A stretch of 23,770 nucleotides of DNA, taken from assembly GCA_934317215.1 (NCBI GenBank), contig CAKREH010000043.1:1-23770 (forward strand). The letters run 5' to 3'. Within the stretch, counting starts at the first letter, position 1, and each line of letters starts with the position of its first letter. Both the position numbers and the translations under genes were made by a program. This DNA is from an uncultured Roseburia sp. GTDB taxonomy: Bacteria; Bacillota; Clostridia; Lachnospirales; Lachnospiraceae. The notes under the pieces are model-generated. The model saw nothing but the letters and a program-made list of their open reading frames with translations, ran no database searches and was not told where the DNA came from. This document shows, in pieces, positions 7,455 to 15,883 of the stretch.

Positions 7455-8615
7455 TTACGCCTTAAAATCACGGATCAGTTTTAACGCCGGCAGCGCATTG
7501 CCCTCATAATCAAACAATGCCTGGTTTGCCCACTCATTGCCGCACGGTCCCGGATCCTGTATGTATTCTAAGGAAGCAGGTGTTGCCCAGCCGGAACCCG
7601 GAACCGGAATCCATGCCGGCTCCCAGTAGAAGAAGCCCTTTCCTTTTCCATCATCGATATGGCTGACGCGGTTTAAGAAGTCTTCCATAAAGTCATACTG
7701 TCCCTGTACGGTCATTGGGTATTCGATTTTCTCAACCAGCGCCGGTTTCGTCGCATAACCCTTGCGCTCCTCATCGGAAAGTTTCTCATAATCCTTATAG
7801 TCTTCCATCGTATATCCCATGGAAACTTCTGCCACGATCAGATCTTTGCCGTATCGCTTAGCGATATCATTCATGTTGTCATTTAACATCTGAAGAGAAC
7901 CATGCCAGAACGGATAATAAGACAGACCGATCAGTTCAAAGTCCTCGCCGCGTTTTGTAAAATTGTCAAACCATTCACGGTAAAGCGCATTGTTGCCGCC
8001 GTTGTCGAGATGGATCATGATCGGAATGTTTGACAAACCTTCCATCTGTGGGCATACGCCTTTGATGGAACCGGCAAGACGCTCTTCATCTGCTTTTCGG
8101 ACAGCGCGGATACCGGCATTGACAAACGCTGCAATATTATCATAATTTGGCACTTTTCCTTCCGGCCAGAGCAGACCATTGGAAAGTTCATTTCCAACCT
8201 GCACCATTGTGATGTTGACACCATTTTCCAGATAAAGATGCATCATCTCCAGCGTAAAATCATAGACCGCCTGCTCTAACTCTTTCACTCCATAATTTTT
8301 CCACGCCTTTGGTTTGAACTGTTTTCCCGGATCTGCCCAGAAATCACTGTAATGCAGATTTAAAAGTACACCAAAACCGGCTTTCGTCACACGTTTTGCG
8401 ATCTCAAGCGATGTCTTTGGATCATTTTCCCCGGCACCGTAAGATTCTCCGGTCTCTGACCACGGATCATTCCATACACGGATGCGGATCGTATCCACAT
8501 CATAGGATTTCATAATCTCTAAAATATCCTTTTCCTCTCCGTTGTCATAATATTTCGCACCACACTTCTCTAACTCTGCAAGTGTGGATAAATCCATTCC
8601 TTTTACAAAATTCAT
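7455..8615 (-). CDS. GH53 endo-beta-1,4-galactanase, intracellular
   Basis: This 386-aa protein is a single GH53 (clan GH-A) barrel; the family cleaves beta-1,4-galactan, the side chain of pectic type I arabinogalactan (EC 3.2.1.89). The start MNFVKGMDLST, the RIRVWNDP strand (44-51), the acid/base glutamate in QVGNELSNG (E143), the nucleophile in IVAEVSMGYT (E263), and the tail FYWEPAWIPVPG...ALFDYEGNALP are all typical. There is no signal peptide, unlike many characterised GH53 enzymes, so it probably acts on imported oligosaccharides. Start: ATG at 8615 with GGTGG upstream; an ATG four codons earlier (8627) is possible. Only about 20 bases separate it from the lacZ stop, implying one operon. 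Confidence 0.9.
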   Translation of the reverse strand: MNFVKGMDLSTLAELEKCGAKYYDNGEEKDILEIMKSYDVDTIRIRVWNDPWSETGESYGAGENDPKTSLEIAKRVTKAGFGVLLNLHYSDFWADPGKQFKPKAWKNYGVKELEQAVYDFTLEMMHLYLENGVNITMVQVGNELSNGLLWPEGKVPNYDNIAAFVNAGIRAVRKADEERLAGSIKGVCPQMEGLSNIPIMIHLDNGGNNALYREWFDNFTKRGEDFELIGLSYYPFWHGSLQMLNDNMNDIAKRYGKDLIVAEVSMGYTMEDYKDYEKLSDEERKGYATKPALVEKIEYPMTVQGQYDFMEDFLNRVSHIDDGKGKGFFYWEPAWIPVPGSGWATPASLEYIQDPGPCGNEWANQALFDYEGNALPALKLIRDFKA

Positions 8616-8634
8616 CTTAACCACCATTCCTTTT

Positions 8635-11600
8635 CTATATTCCCTTAAACCGGAACGTAAATTCTAACGGTTTCGTCACATCAATATGATATTCCGGGTG
8701 CACCCATGAGCCCCAGCTATCGTCGCCGCCGACTCCCATCTGCGCTAATGCCACACGGACGATCGTGTGATTTACCTGCGGCAGCTCATAGGCATGGGCT
8801 GCATTTTCAAGTTCATGCGGTGTATACGGAAGTGCCGAAAAGCTTAATTCATCTCCCTCAAACATCATGCCCCTGCCTTTTGCATCCACAAGGCGCGCAT
8901 ACCGCACACCGACTTTGTTGCCACATTCCTGCGGAACTAAATATTTTGCCATATTGTCTGCCACTTTGTTGCTGTAAATTCCAAGTTTTGCGCCGTGTCT
9001 CCGGTCTGCATAGGTCTCCTCCGGTCCCATGCCGTACCAGGTAAGGTTGTCATAATCAGCATTGAACTGGAACATCATTCCAAACTCCGGCATATCCGGA
9101 AGTCCCTCTACCGGATCATACATCAGTTTTGTCTCGATCGTTCCATCACCGAAAACAGTGTAGGAAACCTGACATTTGCCCGCCGGTGTTGTCGGCATAA
9201 AATAGGTGTAAGTGACTGTCACGGTATTGTCTTTTTCTTCCACTTTGGTCGGAACATTGTCAAACATCCCACCGTTTCTGTGGCTGATATACATGCTCGC
9301 GATCTTCCACTGTGCATAGCGCGCCGGAGCCATGCTTCCGTTATCATTGTCCACCGGTGCCCTCCAGAAATTCGGCATCGGGATCTTCTCGATCATTTCT
9401 TTTCCGGCATAGCGGTAGGAAACAAGCCCTCCGTTCAACATAGAAAACAGGCAGTCAAAATCTTCGCCCTTTACTCCGATGTTTACCTTGCCGTGAACCA
9501 CGCGGATCGGCTTTTCGGATGCATGGAAAACCGGAATCTTTTTGTAGATCTTCTGTCCAAAAGCGACCTCATATCCTGCATCTGCCCAGCCCATATCCTC
9601 CTTTAACCGGAATGAAACGGTGAGTGTGTATTCTGCATCCGGGTCTTTTTTCTGATCCTTATCATCTGCACGCAAAATGGCAAATGGGATCTCATAGTCC
9701 TTCGAACTAAGCGGCGGTACTGCTGTCTCTATCTCCTGTTTTTTCACAACAACCCCGTTTTTCTGTAAAACTGCCACACAGCAAAACCGGTCGGTATTTG
9801 CAAACAGGTTTTTATTTACAACAGTAAACTTCCCGTCCTTTTCAAACAGAATGCTGATATTCTGGTAATTGAATTTCACTTCCTGCATCTTCGGGGAAGG
9901 ATCTCTATCACCGCCATAGCAGATTCCATTTCCACTGAAATTATAGTCGCTCGGACGCTCTAAGAAATCGCCGCCGTATGCCTGAAAATCTTTTCCATAA
10001 CGGTCTTTTTTCAAGATGGACTGGTCGATGTAATCCCAGATAAAACCGCCCTGATACCTCGGTTCCGTATCAGTCAGATCCGTGTATTTGTGCATGGCAC
10101 CACAGGAATTTCCCATCGCATGCGTATATTCACACATAATAAACGGTTTTTCCTTATGCTCGGCGAGGAATTTTTTTACATTTTCCACGCTGGTATACAT
10201 CTGGCTTTCCATATCGCTGGTCGCCTCATATCTGCGGTCATTGAAAATTCCCTCATAATGGACCAGACGGTATGGATCTAAGGCACGGAATTTTTCGGAC
10301 ATGTCAAAAATTACTTTTCCGCCATAAGATTCATTTCCGACTGACCAGATCAGAACTGCCGGATGGTTTTTATCCCTCTGGTAACAGGAATTGACGCGGT
10401 CAAGCATCATTGACTCCCAGTCCATGTTATCCCCCGGAACGATCGTCTCTTTCGGCACAGATCCATGCATCGCAGCATCCCACGAACCGTGTGATTCGAG
10501 ATTGTTTTCTGCGATCATATAGAGTCCGTACTCATCGCAGAGATCATATATGATGGAGGCATCCGGGTAATGGCAGGTGCGGATCGCATTGATGTTGTTC
10601 TGTTTCATCGTAACGATGTCTTTTAAAACCTCTTCCCCTGTCACTGCACGTCCTGTTTTGGAACTGAACTCATGACGGTTGACACCCTTAAATACAATAC
10701 GCTTTCCATTTAATGTCATGATGCCGTCTTTCATCTCAAAACGGCGGAATCCGATTTTTTGGCTGACAAGCTCGCTTCTCTCCCCGTTTTGATCAAAACA
10801 TTCGATCGTAAGCGTGTATAAATTCGGGATCTCCGCGCTCCACAGATCCGGTTTGTCTACCTCCTTCTCAAAATGAACTTCCCCCTCAGAGACAGGCAGC
10901 TCCTCCGAGAAAATAATCTGTTCTTCTTTTTCTTCCAAAACAGAATAATTTCTGCTGCCGGTCAGTGTCAGTCTTGCCTTTCCCTCACCGCGCATCTGCA
11001 TTGTGACAAGAAGATCTGCATTTAAAACCGCCTCATCGACAACCGGCTCCACCTTTAAATCATATACATGCACCTTTGGCATGGTATACAGATAAACCGA
11101 ACGGAAAATACCTGAAAACCGGTAGAAATCCTGATCCTCACACCAGCTTGAAGAGGTCCACTTAAACACCTGGACTGCCAGCTTATTTTCGCCCTCTTTT
11201 ACATACGGGGACAGATCAAAATCTGACGGGGTAAAACTGTCCTCACTGTATCCGACATAATGACCGTTTAACCACAATGCAAAACCGCTCTCCACACCCT
11301 GAAAGGAAATATAAAGTCCGTTTTTTCTAAAACCTTCCGGCAATGTAAAATATTTTACATAACTTGCCACCGGATTAAATTCACTCGGCACTGTGTCGCG
11401 CCACACATCTTCCCTTCCATCCCACGGGTACTGAATGTTTACATACTGTGGGATATCATAGCCCTCCATCTGGATATGTGCCGGTACACGGATGTCCTCC
11501 CAGCATTTGCAGTCAAACGTTTCTGCCTCAAAACCGTTTACGGTCTGCGCATAATTTCTCGCATAATGGAATTTCCAGATACCATCTAATGATAACCGGA

Positions 11601-11721
11601 AGCTGCTCTTTTTTTCTTCTGCTTCTGTTTCGTCCGCATACGCCACATGATCGGAGTGCGCTGCCATGCAGTTTTCCTTAAAAAACTTTGGATCATGGAT
11701 CTTTTTTATTTCGAATGACAT
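8635..11721 (-). CDS. lacZ: GH2 beta-galactosidase (LacZ type)
   Basis: This 1028-aa cytosolic enzyme has the five-domain LacZ length and removes terminal beta-galactosyl units (EC 3.2.1.23). The sugar-binding domain is N-terminal (about 45-215). The GH2 barrel carries GVNRHEF (346-352), the acid/base glutamate in WSVGNES (E464) and the nucleophile in CEYTHAMGN (E531). A C-terminal beta-galactosidase small-chain domain carries NFWRAPVDNDNG and WYGMGPEETYADR. ATG at 11721 is preceded by AAGGAGG at 7 bases; an upstream extension to 11802 runs through that site and the promoter region. It is followed closely by GH53 and should release galactose from the oligosaccharides GH53 produces, feeding galK and galT. 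Confidence 0.94.
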   Translation of the reverse strand: MSFEIKKIHDPKFFKENCMAAHSDHVAYADETEAEEKKSSFRLSLDGIWKFHYARNYAQTVNGFEAETFDCKCWEDIRVPAHIQMEGYDIPQYVNIQYPWDGREDVWRDTVPSEFNPVASYVKYFTLPEGFRKNGLYISFQGVESGFALWLNGHYVGYSEDSFTPSDFDLSPYVKEGENKLAVQVFKWTSSSWCEDQDFYRFSGIFRSVYLYTMPKVHVYDLKVEPVVDEAVLNADLLVTMQMRGEGKARLTLTGSRNYSVLEEKEEQIIFSEELPVSEGEVHFEKEVDKPDLWSAEIPNLYTLTIECFDQNGERSELVSQKIGFRRFEMKDGIMTLNGKRIVFKGVNRHEFSSKTGRAVTGEEVLKDIVTMKQNNINAIRTCHYPDASIIYDLCDEYGLYMIAENNLESHGSWDAAMHGSVPKETIVPGDNMDWESMMLDRVNSCYQRDKNHPAVLIWSVGNESYGGKVIFDMSEKFRALDPYRLVHYEGIFNDRRYEATSDMESQMYTSVENVKKFLAEHKEKPFIMCEYTHAMGNSCGAMHKYTDLTDTEPRYQGGFIWDYIDQSILKKDRYGKDFQAYGGDFLERPSDYNFSGNGICYGGDRDPSPKMQEVKFNYQNISILFEKDGKFTVVNKNLFANTDRFCCVAVLQKNGVVVKKQEIETAVPPLSSKDYEIPFAILRADDKDQKKDPDAEYTLTVSFRLKEDMGWADAGYEVAFGQKIYKKIPVFHASEKPIRVVHGKVNIGVKGEDFDCLFSMLNGGLVSYRYAGKEMIEKIPMPNFWRAPVDNDNGSMAPARYAQWKIASMYISHRNGGMFDNVPTKVEEKDNTVTVTYTYFMPTTPAGKCQVSYTVFGDGTIETKLMYDPVEGLPDMPEFGMMFQFNADYDNLTWYGMGPEETYADRRHGAKLGIYSNKVADNMAKYLVPQECGNKVGVRYARLVDAKGRGMMFEGDELSFSALPYTPHELENAAHAYELPQVNHTIVRVALAQMGVGGDDSWGSWVHPEYHIDVTKPLEFTFRFKGI

Positions 11722-11752
11722 GTCATGTCCTCCTTGTCTTTTTCTTATCTCC

Positions 11753-11812
11753 ATTTTAACGAAAAAATGCGCATTTTGCATCTGTATTTCAACACAAAAC
11801 ACGCATTTTCGC
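11753..11812 (-). promoter_or_regulatory. lacZ promoter region with direct repeats (candidate AraC-type sites)
   Basis: On the minus strand GCGAAAATGCG (11802-11812) and GCAAAATGCG (11770-11779) form a direct repeat offset by about 32 bases, three helical turns. A TAAAAT -10 element lies at 11753-11758, and the proximal repeat overlaps where a -35 would be; no good -35 hexamer is seen there. That is the layout of an activator-dependent promoter. The AraC-type gene ends only 9 bases upstream. Confidence 0.5.
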
Positions 11813-11820
11813 CCATCTAT

Positions 11821-12759
11821 TTACCAGCCCTTCAACGCGGAAATATTATAATTCAGCAGCTTTCTCTCATAATTTTCCGGACTGATCTTCCACTGATACG
11901 GAGATGTATTCAGATATTTTTTGAAGTTCCGGTTAAATGTGGATGTCGTGGTAAATCCTACTTTCTGGGCGACCACATCCATCGGGTCATTTGTCTTTTT
12001 CATGATATCACAGGCTTTCTGCACCCGCATCAGATTGATGTAATCCATCGGTGACATATTCATATAAGATTCAAAGACTCTTCTGAAATGTGTCTCACTC
12101 ATATGGCTTGCCTTTGCAAGTTCCTCGACACGGATATTATTTGCATACTCTAACCTTACATAATCAAGTGCCGCCGTGATCTGGGAAACACCTGTCTTTT
12201 TCTTTACTTCATTCTCTGAGACATCGCTCTCACACATGCGGAGCAATTCAGCAAAAAAAGCAATCAAAAGACCTCTGACACAATCATTAAAATGATTTTT
12301 TTTCTGTCTCATTTCATCCATGAGCATCTTCACAAGAACGGAAATCCCGCGATTTTCCCACTCATGGAAAAATAAAGCCTTACGATTGATCATCTGCAAT
12401 ACTTTTTTTTGCATGACAGCATTATCCGGATACAATTCCTGGATCATGACCATCGGATCAAAAAATAAATACTCCCAATAGCTTGGTCCTTCCGCAATGT
12501 CACTGATCGTCACATGCGGGTAATTCTGCGGAATAATACTGACCATTGCCGATTCATAACGTTTTGTCTCTTCATTCAAGATCAACTCGCCGGTACCGTT
12601 TTTACAATATCCGATTTCCATGAGATTATGAAAATGAAGATTACTTTCATCATGTCCGTAATCACGAATCCAGTTGTCTCCTAAAAGTGCCAGAACATAT
12701 TCACCCTGCGGAACTTCGTAAAACCTCAATTCCATTGTGTCTTTTTTCTTTTTTCCCAT
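11821..12759 (-). CDS. AraC-family transcriptional regulator
   Basis: This 312-aa regulator has an N-terminal cupin-like sensing domain, with HFHNLMEIGYCKNGTGEL at about 42-59, and a C-terminal double helix-turn-helix at about 195-295. The latter includes VEELAKASHMSETHFRRVF and the family signature from VVAQKVGFTTTSTFNRNFKKY. Such proteins usually activate adjacent sugar genes on binding a sugar. ATG at 12759 has an AGAGGT site 8 bases upstream. The gene lies between the transporter operon and lacZ, in the same direction, so control of lacZ-GH53 is the natural inference. Its own transcription may depend on readthrough of the terminator just upstream, since no separate promoter was evident. 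Confidence 0.88.
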   Translation of the reverse strand: MGKKKKDTMELRFYEVPQGEYVLALLGDNWIRDYGHDESNLHFHNLMEIGYCKNGTGELILNEETKRYESAMVSIIPQNYPHVTISDIAEGPSYWEYLFFDPMVMIQELYPDNAVMQKKVLQMINRKALFFHEWENRGISVLVKMLMDEMRQKKNHFNDCVRGLLIAFFAELLRMCESDVSENEVKKKTGVSQITAALDYVRLEYANNIRVEELAKASHMSETHFRRVFESYMNMSPMDYINLMRVQKACDIMKKTNDPMDVVAQKVGFTTTSTFNRNFKKYLNTSPYQWKISPENYERKLLNYNISALKGW

Positions 12760-12773
12760 GGTTATTACCTCTT

Positions 12774-12808
12774 TTTAAAACTGCCGTACAATATTTCAGT
12801 ACGGCAGT
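12774..12808 (-). terminator. Intrinsic terminator of the ABC-transporter operon
   Basis: ACTGCCGTAC and GTACGGCAGT (12780-12789, 12799-12808) form a perfect 10-bp stem with a 9-base loop, followed on the minus strand by TTTT and an A-rich stretch. The T-tract runs directly into the ribosome binding site of the AraC gene. The short T-tract suggests incomplete termination. Confidence 0.75.
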
Positions 12809-12831
12809 CATTTTGTTTCTGTTACCAGAAT

Positions 12832-13050
12832 TTAGTCAAAATCAAATTTTGTAATTCTGTCATGCATTGCTTTATAGCGGAAACGGATCATTTCGTTTTT
12901 CTCTAATACATCCTCTTCCGTTCCACGATACTGGCAGCGGATGCAGCTGTAAATACCGGTTTCTTTATTGTAGAACATATCGATGTCGAGATCTCTTAAA
13001 AAACAGGATGGGCATCTATAATTTAATTTGCCTTTGCCAAGTTGAGCCAT
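12832..13050 (-). CDS. Small zinc-ribbon protein (72 aa)
   Basis: The 72-aa product has two CxxC pairs, CPSC (C13, C16) and CIRC (C36, C39), spaced as in a single zinc ribbon, and ends in a charged, probably helical tail. Its start overlaps the end of the 616-aa gene by 28 bases in another frame. A strong AAGGAGG ribosome binding site 10 bases before the ATG lies inside the upstream coding sequence, which implies translational coupling and co-expression. I do not recognise a specific family. A small nucleic acid-binding or protein-partner role is possible but unproven. The operon terminator follows directly. Confidence 0.75.
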   Translation of the reverse strand: MAQLGKGKLNYRCPSCFLRDLDIDMFYNKETGIYSCIRCQYRGTEEDVLEKNEMIRFRYKAMHDRITKFDFD

Positions 13051-14873
13051 GTTGCAAATACCTCCTTATCTGAGATTGTTTTTCTGTATCCCAATGTGAA
13101 CATTGGTGAGAATGCATATCCTTCTTTTACATATCCTTCTGCATCTGCATCGGATGCTGTCATGGATACTCTTGTCTCGATTTCAGGAACGACTGCGGAA
13201 ACTTCTGTTGCTCCCACAACACCTTCCTCACGGCATTTGTATTCATAATTGATCGTCTTCTCTTCCGGTCCGTCGATCTTTAATGTGATATGACTCATAT
13301 CTTCGGAATACTCAGTTGTACCATAGCATGCAACCATGTATTCATTTAATGTTACTTCCGCAGCCGGATCACTCATCTCTAAAATGTGACGCTCGATCCT
13401 GATGTTTGAAGAACCTTCCTCAAAGTACTCTTTTGTCTGCAGTTTTACAGTCAGATCCCTAAACTCGATCGTAACCGGATCTAATGTAAGGATTCTTGTC
13501 TTTCCTTCCTGGGAGAAGTGTGCGTGTGTCGGGCAGAGGCAAAGATCCACTTCCTCTCCTTTATAAGAAAGTTTCGCACTTCTTACAGTTCCCTCTCCTG
13601 CATAGTGGGTGAAGTAACCTGCACGGTATTTCTCCTGAATTAAGAACGGGTAGGATGCATCCTGAACATGTTTTGTTCCGATGCCGACCGGCCACTCTAA
13701 TTTTGCTGCATAAGGGCGAAGATCAACGATTGCACCGCCCTGATCCATGTTGACACATGCTCTCATGTACGGATCGCAGTACCAGAATAACTGTTTGTCG
13801 GAACCATATAAGATATCTCTCCAGAGAGCACATTCCGGCTCGTTGTAATTGTTCTGGTTGACACCTTTCTTCTCACGGTAGTAATCAGCGAACTCTGACA
13901 TGGTCATATCTACTAACTGACCCTCTTTTTTCAGTTTGCCGTAGTAAGCACAGCCATCGCTGTAGGATTTGTAAAGGAGTTCATATGGCTGCTCCCAGCG
14001 TCCCATCTTGTTCATCCAGCCCGGTCCAACGAACATCATATTGTAAGAATATCCGTTGTTATATTTCTCTAAGGAACGGTACTGATCGATCAGGTTATAA
14101 AGATATGGATACTCCCATGTCTTTGTATCATAAATCATACCACGGAGTACATTCTGCGGATGTGTTCCGAAGTTTGAACCATTTCCATCGTAACATGCGA
14201 TCAGGTCACGGGAAAGATGCGGGATTGCTACGATACCGCTATCCTCTTCTTTATTTGCTGCCGGTGCATGTGTATTCTGTTTAGACGGAATCCATGGTGC
14301 CCATGGGCCGCCATCAAATAATGTATACCAGGAGTTGTTACAGGTATGATATGCCTTCGGGCCTTCCTCCCAGCAGGTTGCAACTGCACATTTTACAGTC
14401 GGGTAAGTTGCTTTGATATAGTTTGTCAGGTCAGCATCCATGTAATAAGAACCTGTTGACTCCGGATAAAAACCGAATCTGTCATGGAATTTTTCAAACA
14501 CATCATTTACGATGGCTTTCTTATCTTCCATAGAGAACATCCAGATACAGAAATCCTTGGTCTTATATTTTTCACGGAACTCCTCACAAGGAAGTCCTAA
14601 TAAAGATAATGCGATCTCGTCGCCATATACCTCATGGTCATGTTTTGCAATCTCCACTGCCTCATCATTGAACAGTGAAGCGTATGTCATCTGAATGGTT
14701 ACCTTTAATCCATTCTCGTGAGCTAATCTCTGCTGTGTCTTAAAGATATCCAAAGACTCTGTTAAAAGCGCCTTATCTCCGATATCCTCTTCTTTTCCCT
14801 GTCCAGTCACTGTCGCAGAATACTCTGGAACCATCTCCGGACGATGAATAAGATTCAGTACAAATTTATCCAT
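13023..14873 (-). CDS. Conserved-looking protein of unknown function (616 aa), candidate carbohydrate-active enzyme
   Basis: I do not recognise the family. The protein has no signal peptide or membrane segment. The N-terminal half reads like a beta/alpha barrel: NLIHRPEMVPE (7-17), KVTIQMTYASLFND near 57, HDHEVYGDEIALSLLG near 78, STGSYYMDAD near 139, and a tryptophan-rich WYTLFDGGPWAPWIP near 182. These recall GH57/GH38-type or NodB-like barrels, but that is a weak fold impression. The C-terminal third looks beta-rich. Aromatic and acidic residues are dense, as in sugar-binding clefts. It sits between the permease genes and a zinc-ribbon gene within a galactan operon, so a role in processing imported oligosaccharides is the best inference. 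The ATG at 14873 has GGAG 11 bases upstream. Confidence 0.8.
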   Translation of the reverse strand: MDKFVLNLIHRPEMVPEYSATVTGQGKEEDIGDKALLTESLDIFKTQQRLAHENGLKVTIQMTYASLFNDEAVEIAKHDHEVYGDEIALSLLGLPCEEFREKYKTKDFCIWMFSMEDKKAIVNDVFEKFHDRFGFYPESTGSYYMDADLTNYIKATYPTVKCAVATCWEEGPKAYHTCNNSWYTLFDGGPWAPWIPSKQNTHAPAANKEEDSGIVAIPHLSRDLIACYDGNGSNFGTHPQNVLRGMIYDTKTWEYPYLYNLIDQYRSLEKYNNGYSYNMMFVGPGWMNKMGRWEQPYELLYKSYSDGCAYYGKLKKEGQLVDMTMSEFADYYREKKGVNQNNYNEPECALWRDILYGSDKQLFWYCDPYMRACVNMDQGGAIVDLRPYAAKLEWPVGIGTKHVQDASYPFLIQEKYRAGYFTHYAGEGTVRSAKLSYKGEEVDLCLCPTHAHFSQEGKTRILTLDPVTIEFRDLTVKLQTKEYFEEGSSNIRIERHILEMSDPAAEVTLNEYMVACYGTTEYSEDMSHITLKIDGPEEKTINYEYKCREEGVVGATEVSAVVPEIETRVSMTASDADAEGYVKEGYAFSPMFTLGYRKTISDKEVFATWLNLAKAN

Positions 14874-14939
14874 TTTTTTCTTTCTCCTCTAAAATATTAT
14901 CTAAAAGAGTTAATACTCTTCTCAAACCTACACTTCATC

Positions 14940-15028
14940 AGAAGAACGCTGCCTTTGCGTTCTTCCAATGCAAAGCTAGAAATACTTAGACAGTGCAGCC
15001 TCTGCTGCAGTGTCTATTTAGTATTTCT
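14940..15028 (-). promoter_or_regulatory. Two strong stem-loops between permease and 616-aa gene
   Basis: GAAGAACGC/GCGTTCTTC (14941-14949, 14957-14965) is a perfect 9-bp hairpin. AGAAATACT..AGACA.TGCAG pairs with CTGCA.TGTCT..AGTATTTCT (14978-15028), a long stem with small bulges. Neither has a T-run on the minus strand, so they look like mRNA-processing, stabilising or attenuating structures in the 164-bp gap. Confidence 0.6.
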
Positions 15029-15037
15029 CTTTGCTAT

Positions 15038-15883
15038 TTAGCCTTTTACAGCTCCACCGGTAACACCCTCAACATAGAACTTCTGCATCACTACGAAGAG
15101 AATGGAAATCGGGATTGCGATCATTACACCACCGGCACAGAAGATTGCGAAGTAATCTCCGATCAATGTTTTCTGTAACAGGTTATAAAGACCGATCGCA
15201 ACAGTCCAGTCTGCGGACTCTTTGGACTTGATCATGATCCGTGCCATAACGAAATCCATCCAGGGACTCAAGAAGGAGTTGATGATGGTATACACGATCA
15301 TCGGTTTTGACAGCGGAATAATGATCTTGCCAAAAATAGTTGCCTCGGAAGCACCCTCTAAGCGGGCAGCCTCCCGCAGCGAAACCGGAATCGTATCAAA
15401 GAAACCTTTCAATACTAAAAATCCAAGTCCCGAACCTGCAGAATATACGATAACCAGACCTGCAAGTGAATCAGTAAGTCCGATCATTTTTAAAACAAAA
15501 TAAACGGCGATCATGGAAAGTACACCTGGGAACATTCCAAGAATGATAGAAAAGCTCATCAGAGATTTTCTTGCCTTGAATCTCATACAACTGAATGCAT
15601 AAGAGACCATCAGTACAAAAGCGGATGAAATGATGCAGGTAAAAAATGCTACAATAAAGGTATTTTTAAACCATGCTGGAAAGTTCGCTGCTGTATCTGT
15701 CTTGAAGAACAGTTGATGATAGTTTGCCAGTGTCCAGTGTTCCGGGAAAAAGTGCTGGTAACTTACACCCTTTGTGGTAGAAAGGGAAGTTACGACCAGC
15801 CATACGATCGGAATCAGCCAGATAATTGCCAAAAGAGCAAGTACTAAATGTCTTACAACGATTTTCCATGTTTTCTTTTTCAT
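15038..15883 (-). CDS. ABC sugar transporter permease (MalG/MsmG-like)
   Basis: This 281-aa inner-membrane permease of the CUT1 oligosaccharide family has about six membrane segments, the first at about 12-33. The EAA loop that contacts the ATPase is EAARLEGASEATIFGKIIIP (171-190). Length is normal for MalG/MsmG. Its ATG overlaps the TAA stop of the upstream permease (TAATG), so translation is coupled, and the ribosome binding site GAGGAGG lies in the end of that gene. No ATPase gene is present in the operon; a shared MsmK-like ATPase elsewhere is expected. With the upstream permease and binding protein it should import galacto-oligosaccharides. Confidence 0.92.
   Translation of the reverse strand: MKKKTWKIVVRHLVLALLAIIWLIPIVWLVVTSLSTTKGVSYQHFFPEHWTLANYHQLFFKTDTAANFPAWFKNTFIVAFFTCIISSAFVLMVSYAFSCMRFKARKSLMSFSIILGMFPGVLSMIAVYFVLKMIGLTDSLAGLVIVYSAGSGLGFLVLKGFFDTIPVSLREAARLEGASEATIFGKIIIPLSKPMIVYTIINSFLSPWMDFVMARIMIKSKESADWTVAIGLYNLLQKTLIGDYFAIFCAGGVMIAIPISILFVVMQKFYVEGVTGGAVKG

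Noticed and set aside
8995..9606. 203-aa plus-strand open frame opposite lacZ
   Set aside because: It is antisense to a clear GH2 gene, has no ribosome binding site and no recognisable protein character.
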